From contig CALZMY010000049.1 of the NCBI GenBank assembly GCA_945788675.1, positions 1 through 6,389 of the forward strand: a stretch of 6,389 nt of DNA, given 5' to 3'. Position 1 is the stretch's first letter; each line of letters starts with the position of its first letter. A model generated the notes under the pieces. That model ran no database searches and had not been told where the DNA came from. It worked only from the letters and a program-made list of their open reading frames with translations. The position numbers and the translations under genes were made by a program. Shown here piece by piece: positions 1-6,297 of the stretch. The DNA comes from an uncultured Gammaproteobacteria bacterium. Its GTDB lineage: Bacteria > Pseudomonadota > Gammaproteobacteria > SZUA-140.

Positions 1-474
1 CAGGTACTTACCGCCCAACATCCCCCACAGACTACTCAGATCCTGCATACTCATATTTACGACATCGAGCATAAGTTTCTCGAATCGCTTAACCAGAGAC
101 GGCGTATGGTGCTGGACCATAATCGGTAGACGTTGAAAAAAACTCACGGCAGTAGAGATAAACTTAAGCCCTTCGGAATAATTACCACCACTAAAATTGC
201 CAGCAACCATCAAATAGAGATTAAGGTAAAGTGGCGCAGTCGAGACCACAGAGCGCTCCACACCCGGCGCAGCAAGATGCCCCTGCTGTTGCGGCGTGGT
301 GTCTTTTTCGATATTTACCAGGAATAGCGCGAGCTTATTATTGACTTGCACTGAGACCGTGTTGTCCAGCTCCAATAAATTAGAGATCACGACCATGTCT
401 TCACTAAGTGAATACGTGCGCCTGATATATTGATTTAATTCACTGGCGATATGGCCAACAGCAGCATCAATCAT
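1..474 (-). CDS. DUF4255 / Pvc16-N family protein, eCIS cap or tail-terminator component (partial, 3' end outside window)
   Basis: Reading the minus strand from the ATG at 474 gives 158 codons open to the window edge. The translation begins MIDAAVGHIASELNQYIRRT and later contains LYLNLYLMVAGNFSGGNYSE, SFFQRLPIM and, at the edge, LSSLWGMLGGKYL. The LYLNLY, NFSGxNY, FFQ and LWGMLGGKYLP-type motifs are the signature of the DUF4255 (Pvc16 N-terminal) family. Members occur in Pvc/Afp-like contractile injection loci, where Afp16-type proteins cap the tail tube and sheath and set length. The visible part covers nearly the whole N-terminal domain, so any C-terminal extension lies outside. The start is supported by GGGGAGG (plus-strand 485-491) 10 bases upstream. 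The gene is divergent from the fimbrial operon. Family assignment is strong. The eCIS role is inferred from the family, because no other injection-system gene is visible. Confidence 0.88.
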   Translation of the reverse strand, partial: MIDAAVGHIASELNQYIRRTYSLSEDMVVISNLLELDNTVSVQVNNKLALFLVNIEKDTTPQQQGHLAAPGVERSVVSTAPLYLNLYLMVAGNFSGGNYSEGLKFISTAVSFFQRLPIMVQHHTPSLVKRFEKLMLDVVNMSMQDLSSLWGMLGGKYL

Positions 475-890
475 GTGACCGCAGCCTCCCCATCCTTAAA
501 TTAGGTGTTACATTGCGCTTAACGAAGCAGATGATATCTGGCACGTATCTAACCCCAAAGTGCCAACTATAAACTCAACGAGCCTATCCTTTCAGCCTTA
601 CTGATTGCTACCCGGCAGGCAAAATAACAAACCTGTATATTAACAACCTGGATACATCCATCTCATTTAGAATAATTCAGCACGCTTACTTTATTATTAT
701 CACGATTCGATACAAATCGTGCGATCGAGTATAACCACTCTTTTTTTATTAGTAAACAACCCTCTAGCTTGTAACATGAACGTCGTTGACGACATGATTT
801 CGTGATAAAACAATCATCTCATGATTGCCCCGTTATGCTATGAACACGACACATTCCCTTGACAGCCATCACTACATACTGGAGATAGAG
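475..890. other. Divergent intergenic region with inverted repeats
   Basis: There is no credible gene on either strand between the DUF4255 start and 890. The sequence is AT-rich and holds several short inverted repeats: TGGCAC/GTGCCA at 539-544 and 560-565, CACGATT/AATCGTG at 701-707 and 715-721, GTCGT/ACGAC at 783-787 and 789-793, and CAATCAT/ATGATTG at 811-817 and 821-827. An imperfect direct repeat, TAACAAACCTGTATA / TAACAACCTGGATA, lies at 625-639 and 641-654. This region should carry control elements for both divergent units. None can be assigned to a known regulator. Confidence 0.6.
701..735 (+). promoter_or_regulatory. Candidate sigma70 promoter overlapping an inverted repeat
   Basis: TATAAC (730-735) matches five of six bases of the -10 consensus. 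TCGATA (707-712), 17 bases upstream, matches four of six bases of the -35. The candidate -35 sits inside the inverted repeat CACGATT-7-AATCGTG (701-721), so a protein bound there could compete with polymerase. It faces the fimbrial genes, but the first large gene starts about 650 bases downstream. This is a sequence-match inference only. Confidence 0.28.
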
Positions 891-965
891 ATGACTAGCA
901 ACGTTAAGTTAAGGGTACCACTGCCAGGAAGCAAAAAGGTAATGAGAAAACCTGAACCAGGTTAA
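891..965 (+). CDS. Possible 24-residue basic peptide (leader or remnant)
   Basis: An ATG at 891 is preceded by GGAG at 881-884 with 6 bases between, a good ribosome binding site. It opens a 24-codon frame starting MTSNVKLRVPLPGSKK and ending at TAA 963-965. The peptide is basic, with six Lys/Arg and one Glu. The last codons form the hairpin AACCTG-AAC-CAGGTT (949-963). I recognise no family. It could be a leader peptide, a true small protein, or the truncated start of the decayed sequence that follows. The ribosome binding site is the main reason to list it. Confidence 0.25.
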   Translation: MTSNVKLRVPLPGSKKVMRKPEPG

Positions 966-990
966 TTGCCAACAGCAGCCATGCCTTTAA

Positions 991-1311
991 CAGAACCAGT
1001 CTAAAGTCCGCACTGGAAACCATCGCCAAGATTGGCTTGATGGCGAAGCAATGCTCTGCGATCGATCCCACTGGTTTCCCGGTGAAGTCGGCCTTGCGAA
1101 AATAGATCGTATCGCAGCATTGCTATCCGAGTTAAACCTGGCGGTCAGCAATCTCAGTTGAAACCTCAAACCGATCTGCGAGGCGGCAGCATGTCATGGC
1201 ATTAAAGCTGGCATAGCTGTGAGTGATAAAAAAGCTGAGAAACTGGAGATCAATAACAAACGGTATTGGCCAGCCAATGAGGTTCGCTCGTACGGCTTTA
1301 CCCAATACCCC
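991..1311 (+). pseudogene. Possible decayed ORF of unknown family
   Basis: One reading frame is open from 991 to TAA 1312-1314 except for a single in-frame TGA at 1159-1161. It gives two coding-like stretches of about 56 and 50 codons. The first includes GLAKIDRIAALLSELNLAVS and the second GIAVSDKKAEKLEINNKRYW. There is no start codon with a ribosome binding site in this frame. The neighbouring frames are broken by frequent stops, except a frame-2 run from 1223 that overlaps the next gene. I recognise no family. It may be a relic of an inactivated gene or simply chance openness. The rest of 966-1394 shows nothing else I can name. Confidence 0.2.
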
Positions 1312-1394
1312 TAAAGTTTGTGCACAATTGAACGATAAAGTCTTTAATGCCCGTTGCCACACCCGTGCAGGGCAAGATTTAGCGAGCCGTAGAT

Positions 1395-2075
1395 ATGGAT
1401 GCATTGCAAGTTCCAAAGATTGGCGAAATCTTAGTCAAGGAAAAACTCACAGAAGAATCAGCAATTCAAAAGGCCCTTGACCAACAAAAATCAAGCGGTG
1501 CAATGCTGGGTGACATCCTTGTCAACAGCAACATCATCTCCCAAAAACAGTTAAAAAAAGCATTACAGATTCAGTTCAGACATAAGCTTGCCATTGCAGT
1601 ACTGTCATTCATCACTACGACGGTGATGCCAACATCACTAAAAGCAGGCGAATCAGCATCACTGATTATAACGGGTCACGTCGCGCCTACCAGCTCAGTA
1701 TCGATTAGTAGAAGCATCTCTTCGCTGGCGGGCATGCCTTCGAAAAGCGGCATACCGGATCTTGTCACCAGTATCACTGAGCAGAATAATAATCAGTCGG
1801 GTTATTCCATTCGTCTCGAGGCAAAAAGCCTTAACGATAGCGGCCATCTTGCACTTGTTAGCAAAGATGAAAACAAGCCCCTGCCCTATAAAATCACGTA
1901 TGGCAATAAGGACGTCTATTTTACAGAAGGTGAAGCATTGATCTCAGATGTTGAGGCATCTAAAGGTAATAAAAAAATCGAAACGAAAGAATTGAAAATC
2001 ACCCCTGAAATAATGGGGAATTTAAATGGTCAGCACTTCTTTGATACATTAACACTGGTTATCGTTGCCAAATAA
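1395..2075 (+). CDS. Fimbrial subunit-like protein with N-terminal MshEN-like tandem motif fused to an export signal and pilin domain
   Basis: This 226-residue protein has three visible parts. Residues 8-31 and 37-60 are two copies of the 24-residue MshEN motif (pattern RLGxxLVxxGLLxxxxLxxxLxxQ), with the family's 5-residue spacer (32-36). They start KIGEILV and MLGDILV and end ALDQQ and ALQIQ. The motif Gly at position 10 is Lys in copy 1 and Asn in copy 2. The first Arg is Lys in copy 1 and Met in copy 2. Residues 61-84 (FRHK followed by LAIAVLSFITTTVM, ending SLKA before GES) look like a signal peptide or membrane anchor. Residues 85-226 are a cysteine-free beta domain with LPYKITYG (163-170) and C-terminal DTLTLVIVAK, paralogous to the next gene. 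The ATG at 1395 is the first ATG after the in-frame stop at 1380-1382, but it lacks a clear Shine-Dalgarno sequence. In MshE-type ATPases this motif binds c-di-GMP. Binding here, and topology (N-terminus in the cytoplasm, pilin domain in the periplasm), are inference. Confidence 0.8.
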   Translation: MDALQVPKIGEILVKEKLTEESAIQKALDQQKSSGAMLGDILVNSNIISQKQLKKALQIQFRHKLAIAVLSFITTTVMPTSLKAGESASLIITGHVAPTSSVSISRSISSLAGMPSKSGIPDLVTSITEQNNNQSGYSIRLEAKSLNDSGHLALVSKDENKPLPYKITYGNKDVYFTEGEALISDVEASKGNKKIETKELKITPEIMGNLNGQHFFDTLTLVIVAK

Positions 2076-2270
2076 CCATACTTTCTATATTCCCTCTATT
2101 CTTTTTTCTAAATTTCTTACGCTACGCGCCGTTAATAGTAAGTGAAGGCACGAAGCCATACTGTCAGCTAACGTTCTATTGGCAGCATATCTAATACAGA
2201 TTCCCAAGGATTGACTTATTGCGCGCGCTTTATGCGTATTTTACCCAGTCTACTATTTTATATTTTTCGA

Positions 2271-2277
2271 AGGAAGG
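2271..2277 (+). promoter_or_regulatory. Strong ribosome binding site that decides the pilin start
   Basis: AGGAAGG sits 8 bases before the ATG at 2286. It fixes this start over the in-frame upstream ATG at 2211 and over the out-of-frame ATG at 2281, which meets a stop after two codons. It is the strongest initiation signal in the fimbrial operon. Confidence 0.75.
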
Positions 2278-2285
2278 TTAATGCC

Positions 2286-2798
2286 ATGAATAAAAAAACA
2301 CTATCAAAATTCCCCCTTAAACAAGCTCTCGTTGGGTGCGGTCTTACACTACTGACTGGCCCAGCGATTGCCTTACCAGTAGGAAGTGTTACTCATGGCG
2401 GTGTTGTTCCAGCCTTTCTCGATGTCGTCTTAACCGATGAAGTCGGAATTAACGCGCTGGATTTAACGGTCAATCAACCAAACATACTCATCACTACGGT
2501 TAATGAGAGAACAAACAACATAATTGGTTATACCGTCACGATGACCTCCACGAATGGTGCTGGCGCAACAGGCGTATTCCTAGGTGCCGTCGATGGTGAA
2601 ACACTGCCATATACAATTACCTATGATGGTGTTGCTGCACCACTGGTCGCCGGCACTGCGACAGTGACCGACGTTAACTCCAGAACCGGCAACCCGGGCG
2701 TTGATAAAACTGTCGAGATCGCCTACGACGGATCAGCGGCGTTCCTGGCAGCTGATACCTATAGCGATACACTCACATTTACGATTATCGCTAAATAA
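2286..2798 (+). CDS. Probable major fimbrial subunit (pilin)
   Basis: This 170-residue secreted protein begins MNKKTLSKFPLKQALVG. It has a signal peptide ending GPAIA, with predicted cleavage after residue 29 before LPVGSV. The mature domain is rich in Val, Thr, Gly and Ala and has no cysteine. It is predicted to be an all-beta Ig-like pilin. Shared features with the preceding gene's pilin domain are GYTVTMTS versus GYSIRLEA, LPYTITYD (107-114) versus LPYKITYG, and the C-terminal strand DTLTFTIIAK (161-170) versus DTLTLVIVAK. Chaperone-usher pilins end in a beta strand of this kind, and the chaperone and usher follow directly. The strong ribosome binding site and the hairpin downstream suggest the most abundant subunit. 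It lacks the MshEN-like extension of its paralogue. The subunit role is well supported by context. The 'major' designation is inference. Confidence 0.82.
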   Translation: MNKKTLSKFPLKQALVGCGLTLLTGPAIALPVGSVTHGGVVPAFLDVVLTDEVGINALDLTVNQPNILITTVNERTNNIIGYTVTMTSTNGAGATGVFLGAVDGETLPYTITYDGVAAPLVAGTATVTDVNSRTGNPGVDKTVEIAYDGSAAFLAADTYSDTLTFTIIAK

Positions 2799-2828
2799 TT
2801 GAGTCACAGAAGACAGGTAGTGAATATC

Positions 2829-2857
2829 GGCCTGGTAATTTTTGTGATTACCAGGCC
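2829..2857 (+). promoter_or_regulatory. Perfect 11-bp hairpin between pilin and chaperone genes
   Basis: GGCCTGGTAAT (2829-2839) and ATTACCAGGCC (2847-2857) are exact reverse complements around the 7-base loop TTTTGTG. No run of T follows, so it is not a standard intrinsic terminator. Its position after the likely major pilin fits an mRNA-protecting or partial-termination element that lowers downstream expression, as known in other fimbrial operons. The function is inference. Confidence 0.6.
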
Positions 2858-2878
2858 CACTTAATAAAAGGTACCACC

Positions 2879-3640
2879 ATGACTCGCTCGATTGCGCTAC
2901 GAATTTTCTTGATTGCAATCACCTTATGCATAACCGCTCCAACATACGCATTCAAATTAATACCGATAAAAGCCGATTTTTCGCCCACTGGAAGAGATTC
3001 AAGTCAGATTTTCAAACTGGAAAACGACAGCGACAAGGCCATCGCGGTACAGATATCGGCCTTGCACCGACAGGTGGATATTGACGGAAAAGAGAGTTAT
3101 CAAAATGCTGATGACGATTTCATTATTTTTCCACCTCAGATGGTGATATCTCCTCACAAGACTCAAACCGTTCGTGTGCAGTGGGCAGGCGATGTCACAC
3201 CTGAACTTGAACTCCCATATCGACTTGTTGCTGAGCAACTTCCAATTGCACTTGAACGTGTAACAACAAAAGGCGCGCATGTCAGCCTTCTCATGCGCTA
3301 CCTCGGTGCCATATATATAGTGCCTGACGATGCGACTCCCAATATTGTTGTCGGCAGTATCGAAAAGGAACAGCAGGAAGATGGAAGCCACACCCTGACA
3401 TTAATGGTTGAAAACAAAGGAACTGCCCACGCAGTTCTCGGAAACCTTTCAGTACAGCTTCCCACGGGGCGCGATATCAAGGGGGTTAGTGAAACAATTG
3501 TATTGACACCATCGGAACTGGATGGAATGAACGGTGAAAATATTCTTGCCGGCCATCAACGACGTTTCTCCGTGCCATGGCCTAATAAACTTGATGCAGT
3601 GCCTGATACGGCTGAGCTGGAATTCACGCCATGGCGCTGA
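2879..3640 (+). CDS. Periplasmic fimbrial chaperone (PapD/FimC-like)
   Basis: This 253-residue protein starts at ATG 2879, with AAAAGG (2866-2871) 7 bases upstream. A signal peptide spans residues 1-24, ending APTYA before FKLIPI. The N-terminal Ig-like domain (about 25-130) shows FSPTGRDSSQIFKLEN (34-49), FPPQMVISPHKTQTVRVQW (84-102) and PYRLVAEQLPI (113-123). The pattern PP-x-V-x-PxxxQ-x-VRV-x-W followed by YR-x-x-x-EQLP is typical of pilus-assembly chaperones. The C-terminal domain (about 140-253) ends LEFTPWR. The chaperone completes the fold of exported subunits by donating a beta strand and delivers them to the usher. The mature protein has no cysteine. It lies 80 bases after the pilin and 109 before the usher. 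The family call is firm. The clade is unassigned. Confidence 0.92.
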   Translation: MTRSIALRIFLIAITLCITAPTYAFKLIPIKADFSPTGRDSSQIFKLENDSDKAIAVQISALHRQVDIDGKESYQNADDDFIIFPPQMVISPHKTQTVRVQWAGDVTPELELPYRLVAEQLPIALERVTTKGAHVSLLMRYLGAIYIVPDDATPNIVVGSIEKEQQEDGSHTLTLMVENKGTAHAVLGNLSVQLPTGRDIKGVSETIVLTPSELDGMNGENILAGHQRRFSVPWPNKLDAVPDTAELEFTPWR

Positions 3641-3749
3641 TCCACTGTCGCCCTGGGTGTTAGCAGAACAGTTCATACACTTTGCCTCAATTAATAACAA
3701 TAAATAATATTTTGGCAGGCTTAAACAATAGACGAATACAACATGAAAA

Positions 3750-6296
3750 ATGGATACGTTTTTCAATAATAATTATGAGTGGATAAGAATCGGTAACCCG
3801 TTGCAATGGTTATGGATGGTAGTCTGTCAGATTGCGTACCTTGTTGTACTTACTAGCCCATTTAGCGGTCAGGCACATGCGGCAAGCAATGCACAATTAT
3901 ATGAAGAGGTCTTTGGCAAACAGCCAGTCCAGCAAGATCAGCGCCTGTCCGTGCCGCTGATCGTTGAGTCATCTCGGCAGGGGAATATCGACATCCTGAT
4001 CAGCGGGCAATATGAAGTGCTGAAGATTGATACCCTCACATTTTCCACGCGGATAGGCCACCTGCTTCAGGAAGAGATCCTGCAGGAGATCATCGATATA
4101 TCGAGCCAGTCTGACGATATCAGCACGACCCCCCTGCACGATCTGGGGATCGATCTTTCTTTCGACAGTCAAGAACTCGAACTCCACGTAACCATTGCAC
4201 CAGAGGCGCGTAAAACCTCGAACAGCACACTAATCTCACGCACCCCCCCCTACCCGCTATCACAGGCCTTACCGGTTAGCCCGGTCAGTGCTTACCTGAA
4301 TATGAGGATGGGGATCGACTACTATCACCAGAACAATGGAGCGAGAGACGGCCGCCAGCCGGCGATTGCATCATTCGAACATGCACTGCGTGTAGAGGAG
4401 TGGGTGCTGGAAGCAGACGCGCGCTATCTTGAAAAAGAGAGCTCTCAGTGGCAACGAGGTAATATAAGGGTGGTTCATGACGATACCGATCGCATGTGGC
4501 GATATGCGCTCGGCGATCTCACCTATCCTACCGCCGGTTTACAACAGTTTCAGCCAATGGCCGGCTTCACCCTCGCACGAAACTTTTCATTGCAACCCTA
4601 TCGTGTCACCACCCCAACGGGCAATGCTGATCTATTTTTAAACAATGAATCAACCGTAGAGGTACTGGTCAATAATGACGTCATCCGCGTACTCAGACTG
4701 CCGGCGGGGTCACATAACATCCAGGATTTCCCTTCCACCAGTGGCATTAATGATATACAACTAAGAATCACCGATAGCGTTGGCCGCACTAAAACCATTG
4801 CAGTCCCCTTTCTATTTGACAGCACATTATTAACACCCGGACTCAGTGAATATAGCTACAACATTGGCCTGCCCTCCACAGTAGTGGATGGAAAATATGT
4901 CTACGACGAAGATCTGCCAGCTGTTTCGCTATTTCATCGTGAAGGAATGACGCCCACACTCACGCTGGGTGCAGGCCTGCAGGCCAACAAAAAACAGAAA
5001 ATGTTGAGCTTCGAGGGCGTCTGGGCCTCTCAACACGGCACGTTTAGAGCCGATATCGGCAGTAGTCATATCCACTCACTGGGTAGCGATCATCGTACTC
5101 GCATGCAATACCGATACTATGATGCACACCAACGCAACAAGCTGAACCATCAGTGGGCTTTTCAGCTGGATTATACCGGAAGATATTTTTCCACCCTGGG
5201 AAATCTCACACCAGACAATATCATCACCTACGATATAGCAGGTAATTACAGTCTCCGCCTCGGTGCGCATTCGACTGGCGGTGTTGGCGCTAATTATCAG
5301 CTGATGCGAAAAGGGCTACCCAATGATCATAGCCTGGGCCTGTTTATGCAGCATTCATTTACCCGGGAATTAGCCAGCCGTATTAATGTTGAAAAACGTC
5401 GCAGGAGTGGTGAAAGGGATTATCGCGTCTTTTTAAGCCTAACATGGACACCGAGACAGACATATCGAACGGTCGCCGCCACGCACGACACACTGAATGA
5501 CACCTCAAGCGTGAGATGGGAACAGGCATCCCCCCATAAGATCGGCGGGGTTGATCTTTCATTGGGCGCCGTGAAAACGCCCCATGACAGCACCCTGTCA
5601 GGCAGAGTCAGCCACGTCGGATATCTTGCCGAAACAAGTCTGTCAAATAATATGGTAAATACCGAGAACCAGCCCTCTGACTGGAATCAAATAAGCAGCC
5701 TCACGTTTGGAACCGCCGTAGTCTATGCGCAAGGCGCGGCATCACTGACACGCCCGGTATCAGACAGCTTCGCGATAGTCATACCACATGAGAATCTGGA
5801 TGAAATGCAGGTGGGGGTTAACCCGTCAGGTAACCATTATGCCGCTAGCACACATCGATTCGGTTCTGCCGTGATACCTGACCTTACCTCCTATCTTGCA
5901 CATGGCGTTAACATTGATGTGCCTAAGCTTCCACTTGGCTATGATCTTGGCGATGAGTCATTTGTGCTGCTGCCCAAATTCAAAAGTGGCACCATCATTC
6001 ATGTCGGTACAGATGCCACCGTGCTGCTTGGTGGCGTACTTAAACGAGCGGATGGCTCACCCGTCAGCTTGCAAGCGGGTGAAATAGTGGCACTCGATAA
6101 CCCGAAATGGACGCCAAAAATACTGTTCACAAATCGTAGCGGCATCTTCAGAGTCGAAGGGCTGAGCCCCGGCAGCTACGAGCTGAGAATGTTTAACGAC
6201 CAGCATCAGAGCGTAAAGGTCAAAATTCCTGCAAAGACTGCTGGCTATTACGATATTGGCGTCCTGACTTTACCCATCCAGGTTTCACAAAAATAA
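3750..6296 (+). CDS. Outer-membrane fimbrial usher
   Basis: This 848-residue protein has the usual usher length. A long signal sequence ends GQAHA (cleavage about residue 44). The N-terminal domain (about 45-165) begins with AQLYEEVFGK and should receive chaperone-subunit complexes. The beta barrel runs from about 175 to 745. A plug-like insert lies near 290-360, with VEVLVNNDVIRVLRLPAGSH, IQDFP, GINDIQLRI and FLFDSTLLTPGL. The C-terminal domain (about 750-848) has LGGVLKRADGSPV and NRSGIFRVEGLSPGSYELR, a carboxypeptidase-regulatory-like beta fold common in ushers. The mature protein has no cysteine. ATG 3750 follows an in-frame TGA at 3744-3746 and has no clear Shine-Dalgarno sequence. The alternative Met23 would leave a signal peptide without a basic N-region. 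A run of eight C (4243-4250) lies in the N-domain/barrel linker. Function is assigned with confidence from these motifs and from the chaperone gene beside it. Confidence 0.94.
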   Translation: MDTFFNNNYEWIRIGNPLQWLWMVVCQIAYLVVLTSPFSGQAHAASNAQLYEEVFGKQPVQQDQRLSVPLIVESSRQGNIDILISGQYEVLKIDTLTFSTRIGHLLQEEILQEIIDISSQSDDISTTPLHDLGIDLSFDSQELELHVTIAPEARKTSNSTLISRTPPYPLSQALPVSPVSAYLNMRMGIDYYHQNNGARDGRQPAIASFEHALRVEEWVLEADARYLEKESSQWQRGNIRVVHDDTDRMWRYALGDLTYPTAGLQQFQPMAGFTLARNFSLQPYRVTTPTGNADLFLNNESTVEVLVNNDVIRVLRLPAGSHNIQDFPSTSGINDIQLRITDSVGRTKTIAVPFLFDSTLLTPGLSEYSYNIGLPSTVVDGKYVYDEDLPAVSLFHREGMTPTLTLGAGLQANKKQKMLSFEGVWASQHGTFRADIGSSHIHSLGSDHRTRMQYRYYDAHQRNKLNHQWAFQLDYTGRYFSTLGNLTPDNIITYDIAGNYSLRLGAHSTGGVGANYQLMRKGLPNDHSLGLFMQHSFTRELASRINVEKRRRSGERDYRVFLSLTWTPRQTYRTVAATHDTLNDTSSVRWEQASPHKIGGVDLSLGAVKTPHDSTLSGRVSHVGYLAETSLSNNMVNTENQPSDWNQISSLTFGTAVVYAQGAASLTRPVSDSFAIVIPHENLDEMQVGVNPSGNHYAASTHRFGSAVIPDLTSYLAHGVNIDVPKLPLGYDLGDESFVLLPKFKSGTIIHVGTDATVLLGGVLKRADGSPVSLQAGEIVALDNPKWTPKILFTNRSGIFRVEGLSPGSYELRMFNDQHQSVKVKIPAKTAGYYDIGVLTLPIQVSQK
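4243..4250 (+). repeat. Run of eight C inside the usher gene
   Basis: Eight consecutive C encode the end of Thr165 and Pro166-Pro167 in the linker between the usher N-terminal domain and barrel. Loss or gain of one base would shift the frame and truncate the usher early. Homopolymer runs of this type switch some surface structures on and off. At eight bases the tract is at the short end for that role. Confidence 0.5.
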
Positions 6297-6297
6297 C

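Noticed and set aside
859..890. TTGACA at 859-864 as a promoter -35
   Set aside because: A perfect hexamer, but no acceptable -10 lies 16-18 bases downstream. CATACT is only about 10 bases away.
987..1416. Minus-strand ORFs of 60 and 94 codons
   Set aside because: No ribosome binding site, no recognisable family, and composition typical of antisense shadow frames.
1223..1480. Plus-strand ORF of 85 codons overlapping the start of the fusion gene
   Set aside because: It overlaps the MshEN-like coding frame, has no ribosome binding site, and the shared part reads as an out-of-frame version of a recognisable domain.
2057..2115. Possible terminator after the fusion gene: GGTTAT/ATAACC followed by a pyrimidine-rich stretch
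   Set aside because: The stem is only 6 bp and AT-rich, with a 9-base loop overlapping the stop codon. The T-run is interrupted, so efficient termination is unlikely.
2211..2242. TTGACT at 2211 as a promoter for the pilin gene
   Set aside because: The hexamer 17 bases downstream is GCGTAT, a poor -10. The better TATTTT is 20 bases away.
2211..2285. Upstream in-frame start of the pilin at 2211
   Set aside because: It would add 25 residues before a complete signal peptide, and the strong AGGAAGG site is placed for ATG 2286.
2286..2372. Lipoprotein signal: LVGC at residues 15-18 of the pilin
   Set aside because: The Cys lies only five residues after the last Lys, with the hydrophobic core running through and past it. 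A normal signal peptidase I site (AIA before LPV) fits better.
2733..3766. Minus-strand ORFs across the chaperone gene
   Set aside because: They are antisense shadows of a clearly recognised chaperone and have no supporting signals.
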